Below, piece after piece: positions 1 through 7,429 of a DNA stretch of 64,000 bases. Below the pieces are notes generated by a model, which made no database searches, was not told where the DNA came from, and saw nothing but the letters and a program-made list of their open reading frames with translations. Every line of letters starts with the position of its first letter. Positions within the stretch are counted from its first letter, which is position 1. Origin of the DNA: DASYAE01 sp036501535. Its GTDB lineage: Bacteria; Actinomycetota; Actinomycetes; Streptomycetales; Catenulisporaceae. The DNA lies in contig DASYAE010000228.1 in the NCBI GenBank assembly GCA_036501535.1, positions 1 to 64,000 of the forward strand, in the 5' to 3' direction. The position numbers and the translations under genes are program-made.

Positions 1-182
1 CTGGTGTCGATGTGGGTGACGCCGAGCGCGACGGCTTCGCGCAGCACTGCGACGGCCTGGCCGCGGTCCTTGGGCGGCCCGAACACGTTGGGTCCGGCCA
101 GCTGCATGGCGCCGAAACCCATCCGGCTGATGGTGAGGCCGTCCCCGAGGGTGAGGGATCCGCCGGGCGTGTGACCAGTCAT
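1..182 (-). CDS. Aldo/keto reductase, N-terminal part only (truncated by window edge)
   Basis: The reading frame begins with ATG at 182 and runs off the left edge. The first 60 residues include SRMGFGAMQL and a VLREAVALGVTHIDT stretch. These match the start of the (beta/alpha)8 barrel of the aldo/keto reductase family, whose members are NADPH-dependent carbonyl reductases; the catalytic Asp normally follows directly after this point. The gene is divergent from a TetR regulator at 327, with a palindrome between them, so it is the likely regulatory target of that protein. The substrate cannot be inferred from the fragment. Confidence 0.8.
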   Translation of the reverse strand, partial: MTGHTPGGSLTLGDGLTISRMGFGAMQLAGPNVFGPPKDRGQAVAVLREAVALGVTHIDT

Positions 183-287
183 GTTCGCGCCTTTCGGGGT
201 GGGCGTCCGCTGCGCGCGGCGCGCCGGCACACATCTCCAACGTTCTGGTTGCAGTTTCCAGGCTACCGACCCCTGCCAACAACTGCA

Positions 288-305
288 AACTGCAACGTTG
301 CAGTT
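288..305. promoter_or_regulatory. Perfect 18-bp palindrome, probable TetR operator
   Basis: AACTGCAACGTTGCAGTT reads the same on both strands. It lies 21 bp before the TetR start codon, in the divergent intergenic region. An extra half-site, GTTGCAGTT, lies at 248-256, and an overlapping AACTGCAAA lies at 281-289. Size, symmetry and position are those of an autoregulatory TetR operator that would also control the divergent aldo/keto reductase. This role is inferred from sequence only. Confidence 0.75.
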
Positions 306-326
306 GGGATGGCGTAGAGTGGGCCC

Positions 327-920
327 ATGGCCTGGGACACGGAGGGGACGCGGCGGCGCCTGAAGGAGGCGGCCACCGAGGAGTTCGCCGAGCGCGGCCC
401 GGACGGCACCACCATGGCCCGGATCGCCGACCGGGCCGGGATCAACAAGGAGCGCCTGTACAAGTACTTCGGCGACAAGCGGGCCCTGTTCGAGACCGTG
501 CTCACGGACGAGCTGGCGAGGCTCGCCGCCTCGGTGGAGTACCCCGCCGGCGGGCTGGAGGACATCGGCGAGTTCGCCGGGCGCACCTTCGACTACTACG
601 CGGAGCACCCGCACCTGGCCCGGCTGCTGCTCTGGGAGGGGCTGGCCGGCGGCCCGCCGGCGGACGAGAAGAACCGCACGGCCCACTACCGGCACAAGGC
701 CGCGGCGTACGCGGCCGCGCAGCGCGAGGGCGTCCTGGACGACGACATCGACCCGGACCACCTGGTGCTCATCATCATCGCGCTGGCCGCGTGGTGGTTC
801 TCCGTGCCGCAGCTCGCGCACATGCTCACCGGCGCGCACGAGGGCGACCGCGAGGAGCACGCGCGGCGCCGCGCCAGCGTGGTGCGGGCCGCGGAACGGC
901 TGGCCCGGCCGCCGCGCTGA
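327..920 (+). CDS. TetR/AcrR family transcriptional regulator
   Basis: The protein is 197 aa, typical for the family. Residues 6-52 form the DNA-binding domain: an EFAERG helix, TTMARIADRAGINKERLYKYF as helix-turn-helix, then the DKRALFETVL linker. The C-terminal two thirds is helical and divergent, as expected of a ligand-binding dimerisation domain. The ATG at 327 follows a purine-rich AGAGTGGG. A perfect palindrome ends 21 bp upstream, suggesting autoregulation and control of the divergent oxidoreductase. The ligand is unknown. Confidence 0.9.
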   Translation: MAWDTEGTRRRLKEAATEEFAERGPDGTTMARIADRAGINKERLYKYFGDKRALFETVLTDELARLAASVEYPAGGLEDIGEFAGRTFDYYAEHPHLARLLLWEGLAGGPPADEKNRTAHYRHKAAAYAAAQREGVLDDDIDPDHLVLIIIALAAWWFSVPQLAHMLTGAHEGDREEHARRRASVVRAAERLARPPR

Positions 921-950
921 CAGCGTGTCAGCCGCGCTGACGGCGGCCCA
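911..950. repeat. 20-bp direct duplication with hairpin over the TetR stop codon
   Basis: GCCGCGCTGAC occurs at 911-921 and again at 931-941, with a 20-bp period; the first copy contains the TGA stop. Within it GCTGACA, GCG, TGTCAGC (916-932) is a 7-bp-stem hairpin. It lies between the convergent TetR and acetyltransferase genes. It may act in termination or be a slippage duplication. Confidence 0.6.
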
Positions 951-975
951 GCCCGCGGCGGGGCCGCCGGTCGCC

Positions 976-1470
976 TCAGAGCTCGAGCACGTAGTAGAGC
1001 AGATCGGGGTCCTGCCGGGTCAGCACGAAGCCGTTCTTGGCCAGGACCCGCTGTGAGGCGCGGTTGTCGTGGTGCGTGTCGGCCAGCATCGTGCGCACCG
1101 CCGGATGGGCGCGGCAGAACCGGACCAGGCCGCCGAGCGCCTCGGAGCCGTAGCCGTTGCCCCAGCTGTGCGGCACAAGGCCGTAGCCGATGGTCACCCG
1201 CCCGCCGCCGTCCGGGGGGCCGTAGAAGCCGATCGAGCCGATCGCCGTCCCGTCGCAGGCCACGTCGATCCGGTAGGAGCCGAACGGGGCCGTGGCCGGC
1301 CCGCCGTCCTCCGCGTTCTTCACGAACCCGCGCACGCCGTCCTGGTCGTCCTCGGTCGGGAAGCCGTCGGCCCAGCGGTCGGCCGGGCCCGGCGCGTCGC
1401 CGAGGATCCGCACCGCCTCCTCCACCGTCAACAGATGGAGGATCAGGCGCTCCGTCACTATTTCGCTCAT
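976..1470 (-). CDS. GNAT family N-acetyltransferase (RimJ/RimL type)
   Basis: Starting at MSEIVTERL (ATG 1470) the protein is 164 aa. TERLILHLLT is the usual first strand of RimJ/RimL-like acetyltransferases. SWGNGYGSEALGGLVRF is the acetyl-CoA pyrophosphate-binding loop (Q/RxxGxG/A equivalent, WGNGYG), and DNRASQRVLAKNGF is the conserved C-terminal element. The acceptor could be a protein N-terminus or a small amine. The frame stays open to 1512, but the residues before position 1470 do not resemble the family. The gene is convergent with the TetR gene. Confidence 0.85.
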   Translation of the reverse strand: MSEIVTERLILHLLTVEEAVRILGDAPGPADRWADGFPTEDDQDGVRGFVKNAEDGGPATAPFGSYRIDVACDGTAIGSIGFYGPPDGGGRVTIGYGLVPHSWGNGYGSEALGGLVRFCRAHPAVRTMLADTHHDNRASQRVLAKNGFVLTRQDPDLLYYVLEL

Positions 1471-1570
1471 CCCGGCCATTGAATCGGCGGCGCGCACGGC
1501 GTGCAACCACATTAACCGAGCCTTGACTTTCCCGGGCCTGATGGGCCCGGCCGGCGCGGCGCGCGGCTTC

Positions 1571-2971
1571 TCAGAGCAGCCGGTCCTTGCGCACCTTGCC
1601 CATCGCGTTGCGCGGCAGCGCGTCGACGAACGAGACGCTGCGCGGGCGCTTGTGCACCGACAGGGTCGCGGCGACGAAGTCGCACAGCTCGATCTCGCCG
1701 ACGCCGTCGGCCACCACGAACGCGGCGATCCGCTGGCCGAGGTCGTCGTCGGGCACGCCGATGACCGCGGCCTCGCGCACGGCCGGGTGCGAGAGCAGCG
1801 CGTTCTCCACCTCGCCGGCGCCGATGCGGTAGCCGCCGGACTTGATCAGCTCGGTGGAGGCGCGGCCGACGATGCGGTGGGTGCCGTCCGGCTCGATCAC
1901 GGCCAGGTCGCCGGTGCGGAACCAGCCGTCCTCGGTGAAGCAGGCCGCATTGGCCTCCGGCCGGCCGACGTAGCCGGAGAAGACGGTGGCGGCGCGCACC
2001 TGGAGCTCGCCGATCGACGACCCGTCGGCCGGGACCGCGGCGCCGTCCTCGCCGACCAGCCTGGTGGCCACGCCGTCGAGCGGCAGGCCGACCACGCCGG
2101 GGCGCCGGTCCGGGTCGGCGGCCCGGGCGGAGACCGTGATCAGCGTCTCGGTCATGCCGTAGCGCTCGACCGGCCGGTGCCCGGTCAGGCCCTCGAGCCG
2201 GCTGAAGACGGGGGCGGGCAGCGCGGCGGAGCCGGAGACCAGCAGCCGGGCGTCGGCCAGCCGCTTGGCCGCGGCCGGGTCGGCGCCGATCCGGGACCAG
2301 ACCGTCGGCACGCCGAAGTAGAGGCTGCCGGCGGCCTCGGCGTAGGCCGCGGGGGTGGGCTTGCCGGTGTGCACGAGCCCGGAGCCGACCCGCAGCGCGC
2401 CGAGCACGCCGAGCACGAGCCCGTGCACGTGGAACAGCGGCAGGCCGTGGACCAGGGTGTCGTCCGGCGTCCAGTCCCAGGCGCGGGCGAGTGCGTCGAT
2501 GTCCTCGGCGATAGCGCGGTTGGTGACCGGGACCCCCTTGGGCGCGCCGGTGGTGCCGGAGGTGTAGAGGATCAGTGCGGTGGCGTCCGGCGGCGGCTCG
2601 ACCAGCGACCCGCCGGCCCGCGCGGCGAGGCTGACCGGGGCGACCGGGATCGGGCAGTCCGGCCAGACCAGCGGATCGCCGGACAGCAGCAGCGCCGCGC
2701 CGCTGTCGCGCAGCATGTAGCCGCGCTCGGCCGAGCCGGAGTCGGGCGGGATCGGCACCACCGGCACGCCGGCGAGCAGGCCGCCGATCACCGCGGCCAC
2801 GCACTCGGGGCTCGAGTCGGCCCGGACCGCGGCGGCCCTGGCCCCGGCGACGCGCGCCGCGACGGCCGCCGCCGCCTCGAACAGCTCGCCGCGCGAGAGC
2901 GAGCGCCCGTCGATCCGGACCGTGCCCGGCTCGTCGGCGCCCGGTCCGGTCAGGTTCGGCAGGAGACGCAT
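1571..2971 (-). CDS. matB: Malonyl-CoA/methylmalonyl-CoA synthetase (acyl-CoA ligase)
   Basis: Taking the ATG at 2971 the product is 466 aa. It has the adenylate-forming signature YTSGTTGAPKGVP (A3), the GLPLFHVHGLVLG and LLVSGSAALPAP segments, ERYGMTETL (A5), the GDLAVIEPDG hinge region (A7/A8) and the C-terminal NAMGKVRKDRLL carrying the catalytic lysine. The layout and these motifs closely follow Streptomyces MatB, which makes malonyl- or methylmalonyl-CoA from the free acid and ATP for polyketide or fatty-acid extension. No partner decarboxylase or carrier is adjacent. An extension to 3019 is open but lacks family similarity. Confidence 0.85.
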   Translation of the reverse strand: MRLLPNLTGPGADEPGTVRIDGRSLSRGELFEAAAAVAARVAGARAAAVRADSSPECVAAVIGGLLAGVPVVPIPPDSGSAERGYMLRDSGAALLLSGDPLVWPDCPIPVAPVSLAARAGGSLVEPPPDATALILYTSGTTGAPKGVPVTNRAIAEDIDALARAWDWTPDDTLVHGLPLFHVHGLVLGVLGALRVGSGLVHTGKPTPAAYAEAAGSLYFGVPTVWSRIGADPAAAKRLADARLLVSGSAALPAPVFSRLEGLTGHRPVERYGMTETLITVSARAADPDRRPGVVGLPLDGVATRLVGEDGAAVPADGSSIGELQVRAATVFSGYVGRPEANAACFTEDGWFRTGDLAVIEPDGTHRIVGRASTELIKSGGYRIGAGEVENALLSHPAVREAAVIGVPDDDLGQRIAAFVVADGVGEIELCDFVAATLSVHKRPRSVSFVDALPRNAMGKVRKDRLL

Positions 2972-3085
2972 GGTGCCACCGTATCGGCAACTGATGATTG
3001 AGGCCTCAACGATGCCCAACCGGCCGGGGCGCCGCCAGGGCGGCGGGACAGGCGCCGTGCGCAGGCCGCGCCGGACGAGCGAATC

Positions 3086-3592
3086 TCACGGGGCGTCAGG
3101 ATTGCGCGGCGGCGGGAAGAACACGCCGGCCCGGGTCAGCTGGGCGATGAGATACGCGCGGCGCAGGAAGAAGGCGGCCAGCGGCAGCTCGATGAACACC
3201 GCCGAGGCGATGGACCCCCAGATCGCGCGGGTGCCCACGTCGAGCGATATGTCGAACCAGGCGTCGCAGACCAGCATGGTCGCCGTGGCCATGGCGGCCA
3301 GCAGCACCCCGGGCTTGCGCCGCCAGCCGAGTATCCCGGTGGTCGCCATGCACACCAGCAGCAGGACGTCGAAGCCGGTCCAGGTGGCGTTCCAGTGCTG
3401 CGTCGGGTACCGGTTCGGCAGCGTCACCGCGAGATAGACGGTCCACGGGATCAGGCCGATGACGCAGACGACGATCAGCTGGAAGGCGTTTCTGCGGCGG
3501 CGATGGATCTCGCGCGCGCCCAGTTCCGGGAACTGCCGGCGCAGCTCGGGTTCGGCCCAGCGCTCGGGGGTGGGCAAGATGCCGCTGTCCAC
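3086..3592 (-). CDS. Hypothetical small polytopic membrane protein
   Basis: About 168 aa if it begins at the GTG at 3592, which follows GGGAG; the frame is open to a GTG at 3643. A hydrophilic Arg-rich N-terminus (EIHRRRRNAF) is followed by about four hydrophobic segments: LIVVCVIGLIPWTVYLAV, VLLLVCMATTGIL, VLLAAMATATMLV and IASAVFIELPLAAFF. The protein ends in an FFPPPRNPDAP tail. No catalytic motif is visible and I do not recognise a characterised family. It lies alone between matB and the Eis-like gene on the same strand. Confidence 0.6.
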   Translation of the reverse strand: MDSGILPTPERWAEPELRRQFPELGAREIHRRRRNAFQLIVVCVIGLIPWTVYLAVTLPNRYPTQHWNATWTGFDVLLLVCMATTGILGWRRKPGVLLAAMATATMLVCDAWFDISLDVGTRAIWGSIASAVFIELPLAAFFLRRAYLIAQLTRAGVFFPPPRNPDAP

Positions 3593-3683
3593 ACACTCCC
3601 CAACGATCAAGCCGGCCCGCGAATTCCCGGATCCGGCGCACACGTCTCGCAGTGCTCTTCCACGTCGTGGTCGCAGGGGAGGG

Positions 3684-4910
3684 CTAGAACGAGGTCGCCG
3701 CCCAGGGCGCGACGGCGGTGTGGAAGAGCGCTGCGAGCCGGCCGACCGCGCCGGGGGCGTGCTCCTCGATCAGGCCGAGCCGGCCGAACCGGGCCGCGGA
3801 GAAGCCGCCGAGATAGATCGAGCCGAGCACCGACGCGGAGAGGGTCACCTCCGGCGGCTCGGCGGTCGGCGCGCAGGCGGCGCCGTCGGGACCGCCCTCG
3901 AGCACGAAGGTGCCGTCGGCATAGCCGTCCTTGTCCGTGATGCGCATCACGATCCGGCCGGCGACCTCGTACCGGCGCGCGCCGAGCGCGGCCACCGGGT
4001 CGAGCACCCGGATCCAGATGCTGTCCCACCGGTCCACGGACCAGACCGCGCGGCGGTCCACCAGCAGGTCGCGCCACAGCTCGTCGATCCGCCGGTGCTC
4101 GCGCACGTACACGGTGGAGACCCAGTCGTGGTCGGCCAGGAACTTCCACATCCGCGCCTCGTACTCGACGTCGACCGCGAACAGGTCGAGGATCTCGACC
4201 GCGCCGTCCGGCCGCGCCTGCGTCCACTTGTCGGCGAACTTGTAGTGCGCGTAGCCGACCGTCTCGCCGCGCTCGTCGCGGCAGAACGCGAACATCTGGT
4301 CTCTGGGCACCCGCTCGCCCTCGGCCGGCACGGTGTTCAGGTCGCGGTCCCAGTACCAGGACCCCCGGCTGACCGCGCCGGGGGTCCGGGCCATCACCCT
4401 GTCGTAGAGCAGCGGCGCCTCGGCCCGGGCGGTGGCCAGGTCGACGGTCTCGACGCGGCCGGGCAGGTCGCGGACGAAGGCGGCGCCGCGCGCGTCGAAG
4501 TGCCAGCCGCATCCCTCGGCGGCCGCGCCGAAGCCGAACCGCCCGTAGATCGGCCACTCGGCGGCGACCAGCGCGGAGAGCGCCTCGCCGCGCTCGACCG
4601 CGGCGGCCAGCTCGGCGGCCATCATCCGGGAGAGCAGGCCGCGGCGGCGGTGGGTGGTCGCGACGGTGACCGAGGTGATCCCGTCCGTCCGCACCGCTGT
4701 GCCGCCAGGCACGGTCATCCACAGGTCGAGGCCGCGCAGGCCGCCGACCACCAGGTCGCCGTCGAAGCCGCCCCAGCAGCGGTCGATGTCGTACCGGGCG
4801 CGCCGGCGGGGGCCCTCGCCGCGCCGCTCCGGCGACATGAAGCCCACGTCGGTGGCGTCGCACCAGTCGTTGAACTCGTCTTCCGCGACCTTGCGGACGT
4901 TGATCGTCAT
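3684..4910 (-). CDS. eis: Eis-like GNAT N-acetyltransferase
   Basis: 408 aa, the usual Eis length. The first GNAT domain has SVTVATTHRRRGLLSRMM (residues 80-97), the acetyl-CoA loop R-x-x-G-L-L. It is followed by WPIYGRFGFG (119-128), where Tyr122 aligns with the general acid of Mycobacterium tuberculosis Eis. The C-terminal part is the sterol-carrier-like domain, and the protein ends exactly in Ser-Phe; in Eis the terminal Phe carboxylate is the general base. Eis enzymes acetylate multiple amines, including aminoglycosides. The gene is divergent from a MarR regulator, with an inverted repeat between them. Confidence 0.88.
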   Translation of the reverse strand: MTINVRKVAEDEFNDWCDATDVGFMSPERRGEGPRRRARYDIDRCWGGFDGDLVVGGLRGLDLWMTVPGGTAVRTDGITSVTVATTHRRRGLLSRMMAAELAAAVERGEALSALVAAEWPIYGRFGFGAAAEGCGWHFDARGAAFVRDLPGRVETVDLATARAEAPLLYDRVMARTPGAVSRGSWYWDRDLNTVPAEGERVPRDQMFAFCRDERGETVGYAHYKFADKWTQARPDGAVEILDLFAVDVEYEARMWKFLADHDWVSTVYVREHRRIDELWRDLLVDRRAVWSVDRWDSIWIRVLDPVAALGARRYEVAGRIVMRITDKDGYADGTFVLEGGPDGAACAPTAEPPEVTLSASVLGSIYLGGFSAARFGRLGLIEEHAPGAVGRLAALFHTAVAPWAATSF

Positions 4911-4997
4911 GACCGAAAACTAACCCGGCGACCGACAGCGCCGCGAGCAGATTTCGGTCACGGGAGGATTCCGGCGGCGCCGTTGCGCGGAAGAGCT

Positions 4998-5022
4998 ACG
5001 AAATCGTATAATCCGATTTCGT
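4998..5022. promoter_or_regulatory. MarR-type inverted repeat over a TATAAT box and the GTG start
   Basis: The arms ACGAAATCG (4998-5006) and CGATTTCGT (5014-5022) are exact reverse complements, separated by 7 nt that contain a perfect TATAAT (5007-5012). A TTGCGC sequence at 4983-4988 sits 18 nt upstream as a candidate -35. The right arm enters the GTG start codon of the MarR gene at 5021. Binding here would block RNA polymerase and likely also affect the divergent Eis-like gene. Confidence 0.75.
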
Positions 5023-5512
5023 GAAGACCGAAAACGGAAAGACCGAGAACGCAGGATCCGGCCGGCCGCACCCGGCCGATCCGCCGTCCCGATCGTCGGC
5101 GCCGTGGTCCGCGCTGCTGGCCCTGCAGCGCGCCACGCACGCGACGCTACACGTGCTCGCATCCGAACTGGTCGACCTCGACCTGACCGCCTCCGAGATC
5201 AACGCCCTGGCCAACCTCGCCGACGGGCGCGGCCGGACCGTCTCGGAGCTCGGCGCCGCCGTCGGCGCCCGGCCGACGACGCTGACCAGCGTGCTGGACC
5301 GGCTCGAGCGGCGCGGCCACATCGAGCGCGGCCCGCGGCCGGGCGACCGCCGGGTCGTGGTGATCACGCTGACGCCGGCGGGCGAGGAGACCGCCGCGAC
5401 GATCCGCGCGGCGATCGGCGAACTGGAGGCGCGCGCGCTCGGCGGCCTGAGCGCGCAGGCGGCGGCCGGGCTGCGGAAGGGCTTGGAAGCTCTCGCGGAG
5501 GTCTCGTCGTGA
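5021..5512 (+). CDS. MarR family transcriptional regulator
   Basis: 163 aa with a Lys/Asn-rich N-terminus, then the winged-helix core: LTASEINALANLADGRGRTVSELG, GARPTTLTSVLDRLERRGHI (recognition helix) and the wing RGPRPGDRRVVVITLTPAG, closed by a dimerisation helix. The GTG at 5021 lies only 8 nt after a consensus TATAAT, with no room for a Shine-Dalgarno sequence, so the mRNA is probably leaderless. The stop overlaps the next gene (GTGA), so the two are translationally coupled. The ligand is unknown. Confidence 0.9.
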   Translation: MKTENGKTENAGSGRPHPADPPSRSSAPWSALLALQRATHATLHVLASELVDLDLTASEINALANLADGRGRTVSELGAAVGARPTTLTSVLDRLERRGHIERGPRPGDRRVVVITLTPAGEETAATIRAAIGELEARALGGLSAQAAAGLRKGLEALAEVSS

Positions 5513-6090
5513 GCGCGCACCCGGCCCACGGCGGCCCGTCCGGATTGTCGCAGGACCCGCAGTTCGCCGCGCTGATGGCCGAGGCGACGGCCGGCGCCGA
5601 CCGCTTCGGCCACCGCGAGCACGTGAAACTGACCTGGCTGGCCGTGCGCCGGCACGGCGTCACCGCGGCTCACAGCCTTGTCAGGGAAGGCATCCGGCTC
5701 ACGGCGCGCTATGCCGGGGCGCCGCAGAAGTACCACGAGACAGTCAGCCGCGCATGGGTCGAAGCAATCGGCCATCACATCGCCGATGATGACGCCGCCG
5801 CCGGTTCTCATGGAGCAGACGACGGTTTCGCAGCGTTCGCCGACAGGCATCCGGCGTTGCTGGACAAGCGATTGCTGGCCCGCCATTACCGCTCGGCCAC
5901 GCTGGCCTCGGCCGAGGCGAGGACCGGCTGGGTCGAGCCGGACCTCGCGCCGTTCCCGTGGCAGGACGCTGTATGGCTGCCAGCACGGCCGCCAGCGCGG
6001 CTACCGGGCGCCCACGGCGCGGGAGCCGAGCACGATGCCGGCGGCCCCGAGCACCAGCGTGGAGAAGCCGAAGGGCAGCGAGACCGCTGA
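5509..6090 (+). CDS. Conserved hypothetical protein co-transcribed with MarR regulator
   Basis: 193 aa from the GTG at 5509, which overlaps the MarR stop codon by 4 nt. The core contains RFGHREHVKLTWLAVRRHG, a KYHETVSRAWVEAI segment and a LLARHYRSATLASAEARTGWV stretch. These are hallmarks of a small actinobacterial family of unknown function that typically ends shortly after this region. Here the frame continues about 35 low-complexity residues and overlaps the 3' end of the convergent MFS gene by 90 nt. The original stop may therefore have been lost. The conserved His and Tyr positions suggest a binding or enzymatic role, but none is known to me. Confidence 0.65.
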   Translation: MSAHPAHGGPSGLSQDPQFAALMAEATAGADRFGHREHVKLTWLAVRRHGVTAAHSLVREGIRLTARYAGAPQKYHETVSRAWVEAIGHHIADDDAAAGSHGADDGFAAFADRHPALLDKRLLARHYRSATLASAEARTGWVEPDLAPFPWQDAVWLPARPPARLPGAHGAGAEHDAGGPEHQRGEAEGQRDR

Positions 6091-7221
6091 TCCGAGCCCG
6101 CCGGCCACCGGCCCGGCCATGAGGCTGTCGCCGTAGACGATGGTGGTCATCCCGGCGACCGAGGCCGCCGGGTCGGTCCCGGTGCGGCCCGACGCGGCGA
6201 TGGCGAGCGGCACGACCGTCGCGATCCCCAGGCCGACCGCGGCGAACCCGGCGAAGGCCGGCCCGGGGCCGTGCGCCGCCACGACCAGCACCGCGCCGAG
6301 GAGGGTCAGCACTCCCCCGGCGCGGACCGTGGCCGCGGCGCCGAACCGCCGCACGGCCGCGTCGCCGCTCAGCCGGCCCGCGGCCATGGCGATGGAGAAC
6401 GCCGTCAGACAGTAGGCACCTGTTGCAGCAGTCGTATGTTCAACGCGGGTCAGGTATACCGCGCACCAGTTGTCCGACGCGCCCTCGGCGAAAACGGCGC
6501 AGAACGCGACGACGCCGATCACCAGCAGCGGCCTGGTGGGCAGCGCATAGCGCGGCGGGCCGGCCGCAGCGTCTTCGGGCCCGTCGACGGGCACCATGCC
6601 GCAGACCGGGATCGCGAGCGCGGACAGCACGGCGGCCGTGACGAGGAACTGGACCGGCGCGCCGATGCCCACGTCGGCGCTCACGCCGCCGGCCACGGAG
6701 CCGACGATCACGCCGACCGACCAGAGCCCGTGCAGCCCGGACATGATCGATCTGCCCGCGCGCCGCTCGACCTGCACGGCCAGCGAGTTCATCGCTACGT
6801 CCAGGCAGCCGGCCGCCGCGCCGAAGCCGAAGAGCACCGCGGCCAGCGCCCAGACGTCGGGCATCAGCGCCGGCAGCGCGAGCGACCCGGTCCAGGCCAG
6901 GGCCAGCATCCGCATCCGCGCCTGCGGGCTCAGCCGGCGGCCGATCGCGCCGGTGGCCGGCGAGGCGAGCAGCGCGCCGGCGCCCTGGGCGATCATCACC
7001 GCGCCGAGCACGCCCGGCGTGGCGTGCAGGTGGTTCTCCAGCCAGGGCAGCCGGCTGGCGTAGCTGCCGGTCGTCGCGCCGTGCAGGACGAAGATCGCGC
7101 CGACCGCGAGCCGGGCGCGGCGCACCGAGCCGCGGCCCGGCGCCGCCGCGCCGACAGCGGCCGGCCGCACCGCGAGCGGGATCTCGGCCGGATCGCCGAC
7201 CGGCACCGTCCCGCCGCTCAT
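6001..7221 (-). CDS. MFS transporter
   Basis: 406 aa from the ATG at 7221, which is preceded by GGGGGAG with 5-nt spacing; the frame is open to 7260. Twelve hydrophobic segments are discernible. The first pair is linked by GAIGRRLSPQARMR, the MFS loop 2-3 motif (GxxxDRxGRR-like). YASRLPWLENHL follows TM1, and FGFGAAAGCLDVAMNSLAVQVE in TM4-5 resembles the FucP/YbjJ-like branch of sugar and drug exporters. The substrate is unknown. The 3' end overlaps the convergent hypothetical gene. Confidence 0.85.
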   Translation of the reverse strand: MSGGTVPVGDPAEIPLAVRPAAVGAAAPGRGSVRRARLAVGAIFVLHGATTGSYASRLPWLENHLHATPGVLGAVMIAQGAGALLASPATGAIGRRLSPQARMRMLALAWTGSLALPALMPDVWALAAVLFGFGAAAGCLDVAMNSLAVQVERRAGRSIMSGLHGLWSVGVIVGSVAGGVSADVGIGAPVQFLVTAAVLSALAIPVCGMVPVDGPEDAAAGPPRYALPTRPLLVIGVVAFCAVFAEGASDNWCAVYLTRVEHTTAATGAYCLTAFSIAMAAGRLSGDAAVRRFGAAATVRAGGVLTLLGAVLVVAAHGPGPAFAGFAAVGLGIATVVPLAIAASGRTGTDPAASVAGMTTIVYGDSLMAGPVAGGLGSAVSLPFGFSTLVLGAAGIVLGSRAVGAR

Positions 7222-7294
7222 GGCACTCCCCCTTCGGCCGCAGGAGACCGGCCCCACCAATGCTAAGGATGCCTAAGAATAGCTCAGACGACTA

Positions 7295-7308
7295 TCGAAG
7301 CGCTTCGA
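7295..7308. promoter_or_regulatory. Upstream LacI-type operator (14-bp palindrome)
   Basis: TCGAAGCGCTTCGA is a perfect 14-bp palindrome 122 bp before the GH12 start. Its core, GAAGCGCTTC, is repeated at 7386-7395. LacI-family operators for glycoside utilisation share a palindromic centre with a CG step (CebR: GGGAGCGCTCCC). The two copies could be bridged by a tetrameric repressor. Confidence 0.65.
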
Positions 7309-7354
7309 CGAATTCAATTGCCATTCGTTGACCGTCGGTTTCGGTTCGCTCATC

Positions 7355-7396
7355 TTGACATGTAAATCGGCCAGTCCGATCCTTCGAAGCGCTTCA
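7355..7396 (+). promoter_or_regulatory. GH12 promoter with downstream operator copy
   Basis: A perfect TTGACA lies at 7355-7360. The second palindrome, TCGAAGCGCTTC (7384-7395), falls in the expected -10/+1 zone, about 34 bp before the start codon. This fits direct repression of the glucanase gene by a LacI-type sugar regulator encoded elsewhere. Confidence 0.6.
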
Positions 7397-7429
7397 CCTC
7401 CTCTCCCCCAGCGGACGAAAGGCAGCGCA

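Noticed and set aside
1292..3001. Long plus-strand open frame (about 569 codons) opposite matB
   Set aside because: It is the antisense shadow of a clear acyl-CoA synthetase; high GC leaves spurious open frames and its translation is Arg/Gly/Pro-rich without domains.
3593..3643. Longer start (GTG at 3643) for the small membrane protein
   Set aside because: The added residues (CAGSGNSRAGLIVGEC) are not membrane-like and no ribosome-binding site precedes them, whereas GGGAG lies before the GTG at 3592.
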